DNA of 64,000 bases from Paenibacillus sediminis (GTDB lineage Bacteria > Bacillota > Bacilli > Paenibacillales > Paenibacillaceae): NCBI RefSeq assembly GCF_017873765.1, contig NZ_JAGGKP010000005.1, forward strand, positions 152,433-216,432, written 5' to 3'. Shown piece by piece: positions 53,622-61,305 of this stretch (its first letter is position 1; each line of letters opens with the position of its first letter). The notes below the pieces were generated by a model, which worked only from the letters and a program-made list of their open reading frames with translations, searched no databases and was not told the origin of the DNA. Made by a program: the position numbers and the translations under genes.

Positions 53622-54068
53622 AAAAGAAGCAGCTGAGAACGGTTATTTTCCTAGAAGCTGCACGAATTAAAATATCTAACGACATTTAAAAAGCATGGAT
53701 ACCTTCCGGCGATTGCCGGAAGCTTGCGGCCTATTATGGCGCTTGCCGCGTGTGCTCAGCTTATTAGGGCACTTGTGGTTATCAAAAGTTTTCCGCGGCA
53801 TATCCTCGGACTCCGTCCTCACGGTATTCCAGTTTCCTTTTGACAACCAAGTTCAACTACTCCGGTAGCGCTTAACAGCGCTTTGCGGAGCCTCCAGTTA
53901 ACTACGTGCGAAGTATCTCAAATGGTGTTAATTCGGTCTGATAATCTTGTGCCAAGCGGCAAGCACACCGGCCGCCTAGTTAAATAAGTATGATTCTGTA
54001 TTTGCTTATAGTAGGGATACAGAAGGGACACTATCCCTTCACTTCTTTCGAGAAGGGAGGTGGCGAGA
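53622..54068. other. 447-nt region with a highly structured element
   Basis: A clean hairpin CTTCCGGC-GATT-GCCGGAAG (53703-53722) is followed by a roughly 250-nt element (53723-53975) of nested complementary segments: GCTTGCCGC (53741-53749) with GCGGCAAGC (53956-53964); GGTTATCAAAAG (53777-53788) with CTTTTGACAACC (53837-53848); CCGGTAGCGC (53862-53871) with GCGCTTTGCGG (53878-53888). GC content is higher than around it. No ORF. It could be a structured RNA or a MITE-like element. Confidence 0.5.
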
Positions 54069-54239
54069 ATGGATAAACTACAATCCGTTTTAGCGGTGTT
54101 GGGAATAATCGGGGCTATTCTGACTGCTGTTAAAGCAGCACTTAAAGAATGGACCGAGATCCAAAAACTTTTGAAGGACCTAATAAAGCCTAACAAAAGA
54201 AAAAAGGATGATTCCCCAACGCGTCCAAACGATAGGTAA
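54069..54239 (+). CDS. 56-residue amphipathic small protein
   Basis: ATG 54069 follows GAAGGGAGGTGGCGAGA. Hydrophobic helix at about 5-25 (QSVLAVLGIIGAILTAVKAAL), then a helical WTEIQKLLKDLIK stretch and a very basic/polar tail KPNKRKKDDSPTRPNDR. Resembles small holin- or bacteriocin-like peptides only in outline. It is the first of two small ORFs before the surface genes at 54468-56350. Confidence 0.55.
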   Translation: MDKLQSVLAVLGIIGAILTAVKAALKEWTEIQKLLKDLIKPNKRKKDDSPTRPNDR

Positions 54240-54340
54240 CATCCTTCTCGGGCAGGGGCGAATTAGCCTCGTCCCTTCCCTTCTTTATCTTTATTATAAC
54301 CAAATTCAATTATGCATACAACTTGGAAAGGGGTGATGCC

Positions 54341-54451
54341 ATGAAAATATTTTTTAGTATTGGTGGAGGGATCTTAGTCGTTTTAATGTTGGTTTGGCTA
54401 TCCCTAGTTACTTACCGCAAAATGTTAGCTAATCGAATGAAAAGACACTAA
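54341..54451 (+). CDS. 36-residue single-helix membrane protein
   Basis: ATG 54341 follows GGAAAGGGGTGATGCC. One membrane helix (about 4-24, FFSIGGGILVVLMLVWLSLV) and a basic tail TYRKMLANRMKRH. Sixteen nt before the next gene, so in its operon. Its translation start region resembles that of the 17-codon ORF at 48326. Confidence 0.6.
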   Translation: MKIFFSIGGGILVVLMLVWLSLVTYRKMLANRMKRH

Positions 54452-54467
54452 GGAGAGTGGAATTTAG

Positions 54468-55406
54468 ATGAAAAAATTACTTATGTTCGTAATGACAGGG
54501 GTATTGGCAGTTAGCACGATTGCGGGTTCTTCCGGAACGGCTACTGCTGCAGCAAGTAAAGGTAATCAAAAACAAATAGAAGTTCTTCTTAATGCTAGAA
54601 AAATTGCTTTCCCTGATGCCAAACCTTACCAAGATTCTAGTGAGAGAGTTAAGGTACCTATTCGATTTGTATCCGAAGCATTGGGTGCTAAAGTATCGTG
54701 GAATAAATCCAAGGTTACGATTCAAAAAGGGGAAAGCTCGGTAGAATTAACTATCGGACAAGCTACAGCGGTTATTAACGGTCAAACCAAAACATACGAC
54801 ACTAAAATTGAACTTAAACAAAACCGTACCTTTGTCCCACTTCGATTAGTAAGCGAAGCACTTGGTGAGAACGTAGATTGGGATGCTGTTGGACGCTGGG
54901 TATGGATCGGTAAAAAGGATGCTCCAAAATTGGAGGATATTGGTTTTAAAGGGGTTGATGTTGAGCCATATAAGAAATGGTTTACTCTTAATCCTGAGCT
55001 TTTAAAGAATACATTTGATAAGCCTTACGAAAAAATAATGTTCTTTAAAAAATCAGATCTTCCAGTTTCTTTTGTTAGGGATATTTATGACATAGACACT
55101 TATATAGATCAAAAAACAACAGCATCTTATTTAACACTTCGTGCAAAAGCGACTACTCGTTCGCCTGGTAATCTTTTTTATGTTACTAAATATGGTGATA
55201 CTCGGTTTCGTTATGCTAAAGCTGATATGAGTGTTAGGAACGGTGATGGAACAACCACATATTTCTATCTTATTTCTTCTACAGCTGATGAAGTTTATTA
55301 CGGTGATAAAGTTAAAATGGATATATCTTTAAAAGATATTACTTATATAGGATTTGCTTATGGTTCAGTGGATTATATTCCTTTAATGGAAAATCCTTGG
55401 AGATGA
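54468..55406 (+). CDS. Secreted protein with copper-amine-oxidase N-terminal (stalk) domains
   Basis: 312 aa. Signal peptide about 1-28 with AAA cleavage region. Two copies of the stalk unit: VKVPIRFVSEALGAKVSWNKSKVTIQKG (about 64-92) and RTFVPLRLVSEALGENVDWDAVGRWVWIG (about 122-150), the Cu_amine_oxidN1 pattern common in Bacillales exported proteins. Residues 160-312 are a unique domain without catalytic amine-oxidase residues. ATG 54468 after GGAGAGTGGAATTTAG. Overlaps the start region of the next gene. Confidence 0.82.
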   Translation: MKKLLMFVMTGVLAVSTIAGSSGTATAAASKGNQKQIEVLLNARKIAFPDAKPYQDSSERVKVPIRFVSEALGAKVSWNKSKVTIQKGESSVELTIGQATAVINGQTKTYDTKIELKQNRTFVPLRLVSEALGENVDWDAVGRWVWIGKKDAPKLEDIGFKGVDVEPYKKWFTLNPELLKNTFDKPYEKIMFFKKSDLPVSFVRDIYDIDTYIDQKTTASYLTLRAKATTRSPGNLFYVTKYGDTRFRYAKADMSVRNGDGTTTYFYLISSTADEVYYGDKVKMDISLKDITYIGFAYGSVDYIPLMENPWR

Positions 55407-55411
55407 TAAAA

Positions 55412-56350
55412 ATGAAGCGTAATCGAATAAATTTTTTAGGTAGATTAAGCATCTTATTTCTAGCAATTATCATTATAATTCAATCATTCCCTGCATTTGT
55501 ACCAGTAGCAAAAGCAGGGGCTATTACACCATTGAAATACTATCAAGAAGCAAATTATAGATATTTCGTGGGTTTGATGTATTTTGATATGTGGAAAAAT
55601 ACAGCGGGTGTTTGGGTAACAGATGGAGGTAAACAACCTAATAAGGGGATGCATGGCGATGCAACATTTACTTACAATTTTCGATTTCCTGGGCGGAAAA
55701 TTAAAAGTATAGATGCTTCGATATATGTCCACAGTCAAGCTAATGATATTTATTTTAGTGAATCACGTTCAGAGTCATATTCTGATTATCAAGGTGCTAT
55801 AAGTACAGGAACTAATGACAGTAATATTACTAATTTAAGTAAACAAGGAATCGGAACAGATACATCTACTATAGACATTACTGTTAATGCACTATTAGAT
55901 GCTGCTACTCCAGAAGATATTAAAGATACATGTAGCAATTGTGCTGCAGGAGTTGAAGCATATCGTATTTACTGGCCAGTTCTCTTTAAGATCGAACTAG
56001 CAACTCGGCTAAACGTCAAATACTTTACAACAGATGGACAACCTTTAACGATCTTCCCTGCAATTACTGATCAAGAAATGACAGTAGGTAAACTGTATGA
56101 CTTTGTCCCTCCGGCTGACGCTAATTATGATTATGTTGGTTTTAAAAAATCTACGACAGGGAGTCCCCCCAGTGGAAGTATCATTTCGGGAGATGAAAAA
56201 ATTGTCGAAAATCTGAATGCCTTGTGCGGGAAAGGATTTCAGCATTTTGTTAATTACTGCTTATTTCAGCATTGCCGCCTCAATGCAAAATGGGTTCAAA
56301 ATCAGAACAAAAAAAGTGACGATTTCCTTGTTGTATCAATAATTTTTTGA
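55412..56350 (+). CDS. Secreted surface protein, probably truncated at its 3' end
   Basis: 312 aa from ATG 55412 (TTGGAGATGATAAAA before it; an ATG 15 nt upstream lacks a site). Signal peptide about 1-36, ending PVAKAGA. The next 230 residues are a coherent beta-rich domain starting TPLKYYQEANYRYFVGLMYFDMW. After about residue 270 the composition changes (LNALCGKGFQHFVNYCLFQHCRLNAKW) and the frame stops 15 nt before the CRISPR array. The last part probably reads through the CRISPR leader, so the gene looks cut by the locus. Confidence 0.65.
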   Translation: MKRNRINFLGRLSILFLAIIIIIQSFPAFVPVAKAGAITPLKYYQEANYRYFVGLMYFDMWKNTAGVWVTDGGKQPNKGMHGDATFTYNFRFPGRKIKSIDASIYVHSQANDIYFSESRSESYSDYQGAISTGTNDSNITNLSKQGIGTDTSTIDITVNALLDAATPEDIKDTCSNCAAGVEAYRIYWPVLFKIELATRLNVKYFTTDGQPLTIFPAITDQEMTVGKLYDFVPPADANYDYVGFKKSTTGSPPSGSIISGDEKIVENLNALCGKGFQHFVNYCLFQHCRLNAKWVQNQNKKSDDFLVVSIIF

Positions 56351-56365
56351 TAACCTAATTTTAGG
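56211..56365 (+). promoter_or_regulatory. Likely CRISPR leader
   Basis: Repeat orientation, the altered last repeat and the terminator beyond it place the leader on this side. It is AT-rich near the array and has an inverted repeat TATCAA ... TTGATA (56334-56352). It overlaps the end of the 55412 ORF. No certain -10/-35 was found. Confidence 0.45.
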
Positions 56366-56855
56366 ATTTTATATGAACGTAGTGGGATATAAAGGTAAAA
56401 TTGAAAACTTGTAATTGACTCATATCATTTGTTTTATATGAACGTAGTGGGATATAAAGTTCTTAAGCCCCTTTAAGTTAATGACCCGATAGCCAAGTTT
56501 TATATGAACGTAGTGGGATATAAAGCTTATAGGAACTATTTGCGCAGGTGACGGATTGCTTGCGTTTTATATGAACGTAGTGGGATATAAAGAACAAAAA
56601 GAACCGCGAACGGTCCTTGAGTTAGAAGTTTTATATGAACGTAGTGGGATATAAAGTGTTCAAAACGATCAAGATTCATGCTGACATCTCCTTGTTTTAT
56701 ATGAACGTAGTGGGATATAAAGAAGATATGCACATACCCCCGCTTCCCTATCGTGCTAAAGTTTTATATGAACGTAGTGGGATATAAAGTATGATTACTC
56801 ATGGTATATGGAAGATGGCAGCGTGCGTTTTATATGAACGTAGTGGGATATAAAA
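56366..56855 (+). CRISPR. Type I-B CRISPR array: 8 repeats, 7 spacers
   Basis: Repeat of 29 nt starting GTTTTATATG and ending GTGGGATATAAAG. Repeats start at 56366, 56431, 56497, 56564, 56628, 56694, 56761 and 56827. Spacers are 36, 37, 38, 35, 37, 38 and 37 nt. Repeats 2-7 are identical; the first starts with A instead of G, and the last ends in A instead of G. The altered last repeat and a downstream terminator indicate + strand transcription. Spacer sources could not be searched. Confidence 0.97.
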
Positions 56856-56878
56856 TTATGATTTTTATTATCTTGGAC

Positions 56879-56907
56879 TGAAAATCTGAACATTGTGGGA
56901 CTAATTA
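56879..56907 (+). repeat. Degenerate repeat remnant after the array
   Basis: TGAACATTGTGGGA matches the repeat core TGAACGTAGTGGGA at 12 of 14 nt; the flanks are diverged. It lies 23 nt after the last repeat and directly before the terminator. Could be a decayed ninth repeat. Confidence 0.45.
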
Positions 56908-56908
56908 G

Positions 56909-56938
56909 AAAGATGACACAATCAATGTCATCTTTTTT
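56909..56938 (+). terminator. Terminator of the CRISPR array transcript
   Basis: AAAGATGACA-CAATCAA-TGTCATCTTT, 10-bp perfect stem, then T-run. Confidence 0.85.
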
Positions 56939-57025
56939 AATAGATGCGGACAGAACATTCGTTCCCTGACAAACTATTGTCCAATACGTTTGTTTATAAT
57001 AAGAAAAAACAACCATTTCAATATA

Positions 57026-57054
57026 TTGTAAATTGTCATATGATGTGATATTTT
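57026..57054 (+). promoter_or_regulatory. Promoter of the cas operon
   Basis: TTGTAA (57026-57031), 17-nt spacer, TATTTT (57049-57054) with TG at -14 (extended -10). About 45 nt before cas6. A segment matching the solitary repeat's downstream bases starts at 57016, next to CCA at 57013-57015. Confidence 0.55.
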
Positions 57055-57100
57055 GGAATTAATAGATTCTAATAATAAAAATCATAATGGAGGTGAATGA

Positions 57101-57847
57101 ATGAGATTATCTGTATCTTACAGAGTAAACAGACTCCCATTGGGCTACAGAATGGTCGTATTGAGCTTAATAAAGGAAGCTTTGCGCCGCTCTAACGAAC
57201 AATATTATAAGCAACTTTATGAGGTTAACCGCCACTCAATGAAACCATTCAGCACAGCTACCTATCTACGAGACTTTACATACCTCGAAGACGAAATTCA
57301 TTTAAAAGAACTAACCATTACCATCGGATCGCATGATATGGAGTTTATGCTTAACCTTTTTAATGGCCTTCAGCAGCTTCATACCTACACAACAGCTGGT
57401 GAAACGTGGAAGCGTGTAAGCATGAAAATGTTAAAGGAAGCGACTATTACTAGTAATACCGTCTACTTTTCTACCTTGTCTCCTATTTTAATCGAATCCC
57501 AAGAGGGTAAGCCTGTTCACCCCGAGGACGCATCTTATGAAAAAGAATTCAACTACTATGCATCATTACGAATTCGTGAATTAACCGGTCGTGATCCGTT
57601 TCAAACTATACAAGTTAAGCCCATTTCATACCAGAAAACTGTAGTGAAAGAGCAGAACTCAGTGTTCCTTCAGCAAACGGCTTCACAAAAGAACTCTTAT
57701 TTATACTTCACGGCCTACCGAGGTACATTTAAACTAATAGGTCATCCAGAAGATTTACAGATCCTATACTACTCAGGGATTGGTAAGAGAGTGTCTCAGG
57801 GATATGGACTTCTGGAATACGAACGGGAGGAGGGAACATTGACATGA
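57101..57847 (+). CDS. cas6: Cas6 crRNA endoribonuclease
   Basis: 248 aa, tandem ferredoxin-like RAMP protein. The C-terminal glycine-rich loop YYSGIGKRVSQGYGLLEY (about 224-241) is diagnostic of Cas6. It would cut the repeat transcript and leave an 8-nt 5' handle. The first gene of the operon; ATG 57101 after GGAGGTGAATGA. Its stop overlaps cas8 (ATGA). Confidence 0.93.
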   Translation: MRLSVSYRVNRLPLGYRMVVLSLIKEALRRSNEQYYKQLYEVNRHSMKPFSTATYLRDFTYLEDEIHLKELTITIGSHDMEFMLNLFNGLQQLHTYTTAGETWKRVSMKMLKEATITSNTVYFSTLSPILIESQEGKPVHPEDASYEKEFNYYASLRIRELTGRDPFQTIQVKPISYQKTVVKEQNSVFLQQTASQKNSYLYFTAYRGTFKLIGHPEDLQILYYSGIGKRVSQGYGLLEYEREEGTLT

Positions 57848-59667
57848 CAGCAGCCGTTCATATTGCTGCGGAAGATTGGATGATATCTGCAGGGCTTATT
57901 GGACTGACTCGACTCTTTGAAGATGACCGCGAACTTATGGATAAGTCAGGCGTTAAGCTCACGTCTAGTCATCTAGACACTCTCTCTGAAAAGTACATCT
58001 ACTATTTAATAAAAACATACAGCATCGTCAACCGTGATGTAGGGCGTATGCAGTGGTTTGTTAAACAGCTAAACTCTCATCCAGATCGAATAAAATCGCA
58101 TGCGGCGGAAGTTCGTAAAATCATGAATGAGCAGTTGAAAAAGGTGGAAAAGTACTTCGCTGATTCCAAAGAACAGCACCAGCTAGCCGAAGTAGTTGAA
58201 TCATTAAAAAATATTAACAGCGAAGCAGAAATAAATCTAGTGTCAGAATCAATTGAACGATACAAGAAGATTATGTCCACACCATTCATCGAAGAGAAGT
58301 TAACTATTAACTATGTTAAAGCGATGATCCTTTCCCCTTTCTTTGGACAAGCATCAATCCTTCAACCAGTATTTAATTCGAAAACGATTCAAGAGCACAT
58401 TGAACAGATAAACAAGGATTTTGTGCTACCTGCGAAATTGGAGTTAGAATTTTATGAACAACTTCAATCTACAACAGATGTCCAACAACTTATTTCTTAT
58501 CTAGATGAGCATAATGACTATCCACCATTTAAGGATTGGTTCAAAGTTATAAAGAAAATGAGCAGTATGGAAGAAGTACATCAATACTTTTCCAATGAAA
58601 TATTTCCATGTGCTTTTATTGATGGGTTAATGGCTACACAGTCCTATGAAGAAAAGGTTTTCTCGCCACTTGCCCTATCACGTGAAAAAGCAGTGAATTT
58701 CAGCTGGGATTTTGACAATAGTTACCCTGTCCCAATAAGCTCTATAGCAAGGTTGATCTTACTACTAAGTCCATTAGGTATGACTTCTTATAACAGGAGG
58801 TTAGGAACAGAGCAGGCAAACGAAAATTTCAGATTCTTTGGACTTGTTCTATCTCAGAACTCCTTCATCGAAATTGTTAGAGATAACAACAGCTACCATA
58901 CGAAGCGTATGGGAGGAAGTACTTTCGAAGAAGCCATTGTAGGTCTACTTAGTGAATCGATAGATAAGGGACAAAAACAACAAAGCGGTTATTTCTATAT
59001 TGAATTCCACTCGGACTATCAATCTAAAAAGACGCTGCTAGATTATTATCACATGCCCCTTTATTTGGCAACATTTCTAAGTAAATATGGAAAAACATTA
59101 ACGCTGTTGTTTCATTCCAATTTACGTGACAAGTTTTTGCGAACTGTACTTAAAGGACTAGACCCGAAGCAAATTGTGTTTGAATACTTACGCGAAGCTA
59201 TCGATAACTCATTCCATGCAGAAGGGGCTTATCATGCGACTGTAGCGCGTAAACGAATTATAGAAGCGGGAAAAGGAGTGGATTCAATGGGTAACTATGA
59301 CAAAACCATCTCTCATGTCTACTACCAAGGTGTAACTTTACGTCAATACATGGGAGGGAATCGACGGACCGAAGATGGAGAGACCTACCGGGCGAGTAAT
59401 CGTAAGAAAATTGAAAGTATTGCCTATCGATTGCTGAACGCAACCAAAGCCGGCAATAAAGCCGAATTTATGGATACGTTGTTCCGAGTGTACATGTCTG
59501 CTAATACATCCAAGAAGGAAGATGGGAAGGACTTGACTATTTCATCTGTATTTCTTGATTCTTTCAAAGAAAACGGGCTTGATTTTGAAACCATTGCCAG
59601 TGCATTTATTGCAGGTCTATTAGGTCAAGATGAATCGAAAAAAGAGGAGGCTGTTATCCATGAGTAA
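57844..59667 (+). CDS. cas8b: Cas8b1/Cst1, large subunit of type I-B Cascade
   Basis: 607 aa. N-terminal EDWMISAGLIGLTRLFED (10-27) is typical of the Cst1/TIGR01908 group. The protein is highly diverged in the middle, as is usual; no zinc-ribbon CxxC pairs were noticed. Expected to recognise the PAM and stabilise Cascade on DNA, and in type I-B an internal start often gives the small subunit; such a start was not verified here. ATG overlaps the cas6 stop. Confidence 0.88.
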   Translation: MTAAVHIAAEDWMISAGLIGLTRLFEDDRELMDKSGVKLTSSHLDTLSEKYIYYLIKTYSIVNRDVGRMQWFVKQLNSHPDRIKSHAAEVRKIMNEQLKKVEKYFADSKEQHQLAEVVESLKNINSEAEINLVSESIERYKKIMSTPFIEEKLTINYVKAMILSPFFGQASILQPVFNSKTIQEHIEQINKDFVLPAKLELEFYEQLQSTTDVQQLISYLDEHNDYPPFKDWFKVIKKMSSMEEVHQYFSNEIFPCAFIDGLMATQSYEEKVFSPLALSREKAVNFSWDFDNSYPVPISSIARLILLLSPLGMTSYNRRLGTEQANENFRFFGLVLSQNSFIEIVRDNNSYHTKRMGGSTFEEAIVGLLSESIDKGQKQQSGYFYIEFHSDYQSKKTLLDYYHMPLYLATFLSKYGKTLTLLFHSNLRDKFLRTVLKGLDPKQIVFEYLREAIDNSFHAEGAYHATVARKRIIEAGKGVDSMGNYDKTISHVYYQGVTLRQYMGGNRRTEDGETYRASNRKKIESIAYRLLNATKAGNKAEFMDTLFRVYMSANTSKKEDGKDLTISSVFLDSFKENGLDFETIASAFIAGLLGQDESKKEEAVIHE

Positions 59668-60553
59668 AGCGTTATCTTTTACTGTTATATTTCGTGCAAA
59701 TTCATTAAACTACGGCGAGGGTATTGCTAATATATCGGAACTGAAGAAAATTCACCGTGGGAATGGAGATGTATTCACCTTTGCTTCCCGGCAAAGCTTG
59801 CGCTATGACATCGTGAGACTCGGCAACGAATGGTTCGGCTGGAACCTCGATACTGTCGATAAGACAAAAGGAACTTTGCAGTTTAGAGAAGACGTGTCGA
59901 TTCAAGACTCAGTAGAAATGGACTTATTCGGTTATTTGAAAACAGGAAAGAAATCGCAAAAACGTCCAGCTGTCGCTCGATTATCTCATGCCGTATCTCT
60001 AGAACCATACCGTAGTGATATGGAGTTTCTTAACAATATGGGGTTCGCCGAACGGATCAATGAGACACCTAATCTAGCTAACATAGAGCAGCATGAGAGT
60101 TTTTATACATATACGATAACTGTAGATTTGGACAAAGTGGGTCGTGACGGGGAAGTTAATCTTTCAAATGAGGAACGCACGGAGCGAATGCACCAATTTC
60201 TAGACATCATCAAACTGCTCAATCGCAATATTCGCGGCCGTCAAGAGAGTCTGTCTCCGTTATTTGTCGTTGGCGGTGTTTATCCGGTTGCTAATCCATT
60301 CTTCCTCGGCCGTATTCAGCTTGAGACACAGACGAAGGCTTGGAACATCAACGTTCGATCGATTGAAGATGCGATGACAACGACGTTTGCTGGACAGACC
60401 ATTGCTGATGCTACACGAATTGGATATGTATCAGGTACATTTGGAAATGAAAGTGCCTTAAGAGACTTGCTCGGTGAACGAGCAGGTTCAGTTGAAAATT
60501 TCTTCGCGGCTGTTAAAGATGAGATTACTGCATATTACGGAGATCGTGTGTAA
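59660..60553 (+). CDS. cas7: Cas7 (Cst2/DevR family), Cascade backbone
   Basis: 297 aa. FTVIFRANSLNYGEGIANISELKKIHRGNG (4-33) and FTFASRQSLRYDIVR are the DevR/Cst2 start; GGVYPVANPFFLGRIQL near 210 is conserved. It polymerises along the crRNA. ATG 59660 lies inside the end of cas8b and follows AGAGGAGGCTGTTATCC, better than an earlier ATG 30 nt upstream. Confidence 0.92.
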   Translation: MSKALSFTVIFRANSLNYGEGIANISELKKIHRGNGDVFTFASRQSLRYDIVRLGNEWFGWNLDTVDKTKGTLQFREDVSIQDSVEMDLFGYLKTGKKSQKRPAVARLSHAVSLEPYRSDMEFLNNMGFAERINETPNLANIEQHESFYTYTITVDLDKVGRDGEVNLSNEERTERMHQFLDIIKLLNRNIRGRQESLSPLFVVGGVYPVANPFFLGRIQLETQTKAWNINVRSIEDAMTTTFAGQTIADATRIGYVSGTFGNESALRDLLGERAGSVENFFAAVKDEITAYYGDRV

Positions 60554-61248
60554 TGAAAGCGCTACGTCTTAAACTGTACCAGCAATCCGCTTGCTATAAG
60601 AAGCCGTTCGCATTTAAAGTTGCTGAGACATATCCGCTTCCGCCTCACTCAACAGTGAAGGGGATGCTGCATGCACTCCTAGGAGCTACTTCGTTAATCC
60701 CAATGAGGATCAGCGTACAAGGAAGATATGATACGATCCTGACTGACTATCAGACACATTATTTCTTTAAAACCGATAAAACGGAAGAATTTGCACTGAC
60801 TGCAGACGGATTAGGTATCGAACGTGAGATGGAACATATTACGACAATGCCTATCTATAGTCATATGTTGTACGATGTGAAGCTGATCATTCATGTACAT
60901 GCGGATGACGCTGTCATGGAGGAAATATCTCAACGATTACAAAACCATTCTACACATCTTAGTCTTGGACGATGGGAAGATCTTGTAAGGGTAGATGAAA
61001 GTGAGATTGTCGATTTGGAACTGTGTGAAGAAGACATTATTTTGAAAAATAATGCGTATGTTCCAGTCAGGCTACTAGGCGATGTCGCACATTTTCCTTA
61101 TAAACTCAACTGGACATACCGAATCGTTAAGGGGGTTCGAGTGTGGGACAAGCTTCATGTTGGTTATGTACAAACAGGTGCCCCGCTGGCAGTTGAAGAT
61201 GACATGTGGTTAGACTCACATGGAGATGCTGTGTTGTTTGCGAATTAA
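60553..61248 (+). CDS. cas5: Cas5 (type I-B, Cas5t)
   Basis: 231 aa RAMP protein. MKALRLKLYQQSACYKKPFAFKVAETYPLPPHSTVKGMLHALLG is the Cas5 start with its GML/HALLG signature near residues 37-43. It caps the crRNA 5' handle. The ATG uses the last A of the cas7 stop (TAATG). Followed by an intrinsic terminator. Confidence 0.92.
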   Translation: MKALRLKLYQQSACYKKPFAFKVAETYPLPPHSTVKGMLHALLGATSLIPMRISVQGRYDTILTDYQTHYFFKTDKTEEFALTADGLGIEREMEHITTMPIYSHMLYDVKLIIHVHADDAVMEEISQRLQNHSTHLSLGRWEDLVRVDESEIVDLELCEEDIILKNNAYVPVRLLGDVAHFPYKLNWTYRIVKGVRVWDKLHVGYVQTGAPLAVEDDMWLDSHGDAVLFAN

Positions 61249-61255
61249 TAAATGA

Positions 61256-61290
61256 AGAGAAGAGGTCGAATCGGACTTCTTCTCTTTTTT
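61256..61290 (+). terminator. Intrinsic terminator between cas5 and cas3
   Basis: AGAGAAGAGGTC (61256-61267) pairs with GACTTCTTCTCT (61274-61285), 12 bp with one wobble and a 6-nt loop, followed by five T. It starts 8 nt after the cas5 stop and ends 15 nt before the cas3 start. Confidence 0.75.
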
Positions 61291-61305
61291 CGAAAAGGGG
61301 GAGTT

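Noticed and set aside
56856..57100. Leader on the cas side with leftward array transcription
   Set aside because: The altered terminal repeat and a terminator with + strand T-run lie on this side, and the repeat's orientation matches type I-B repeats read rightward.
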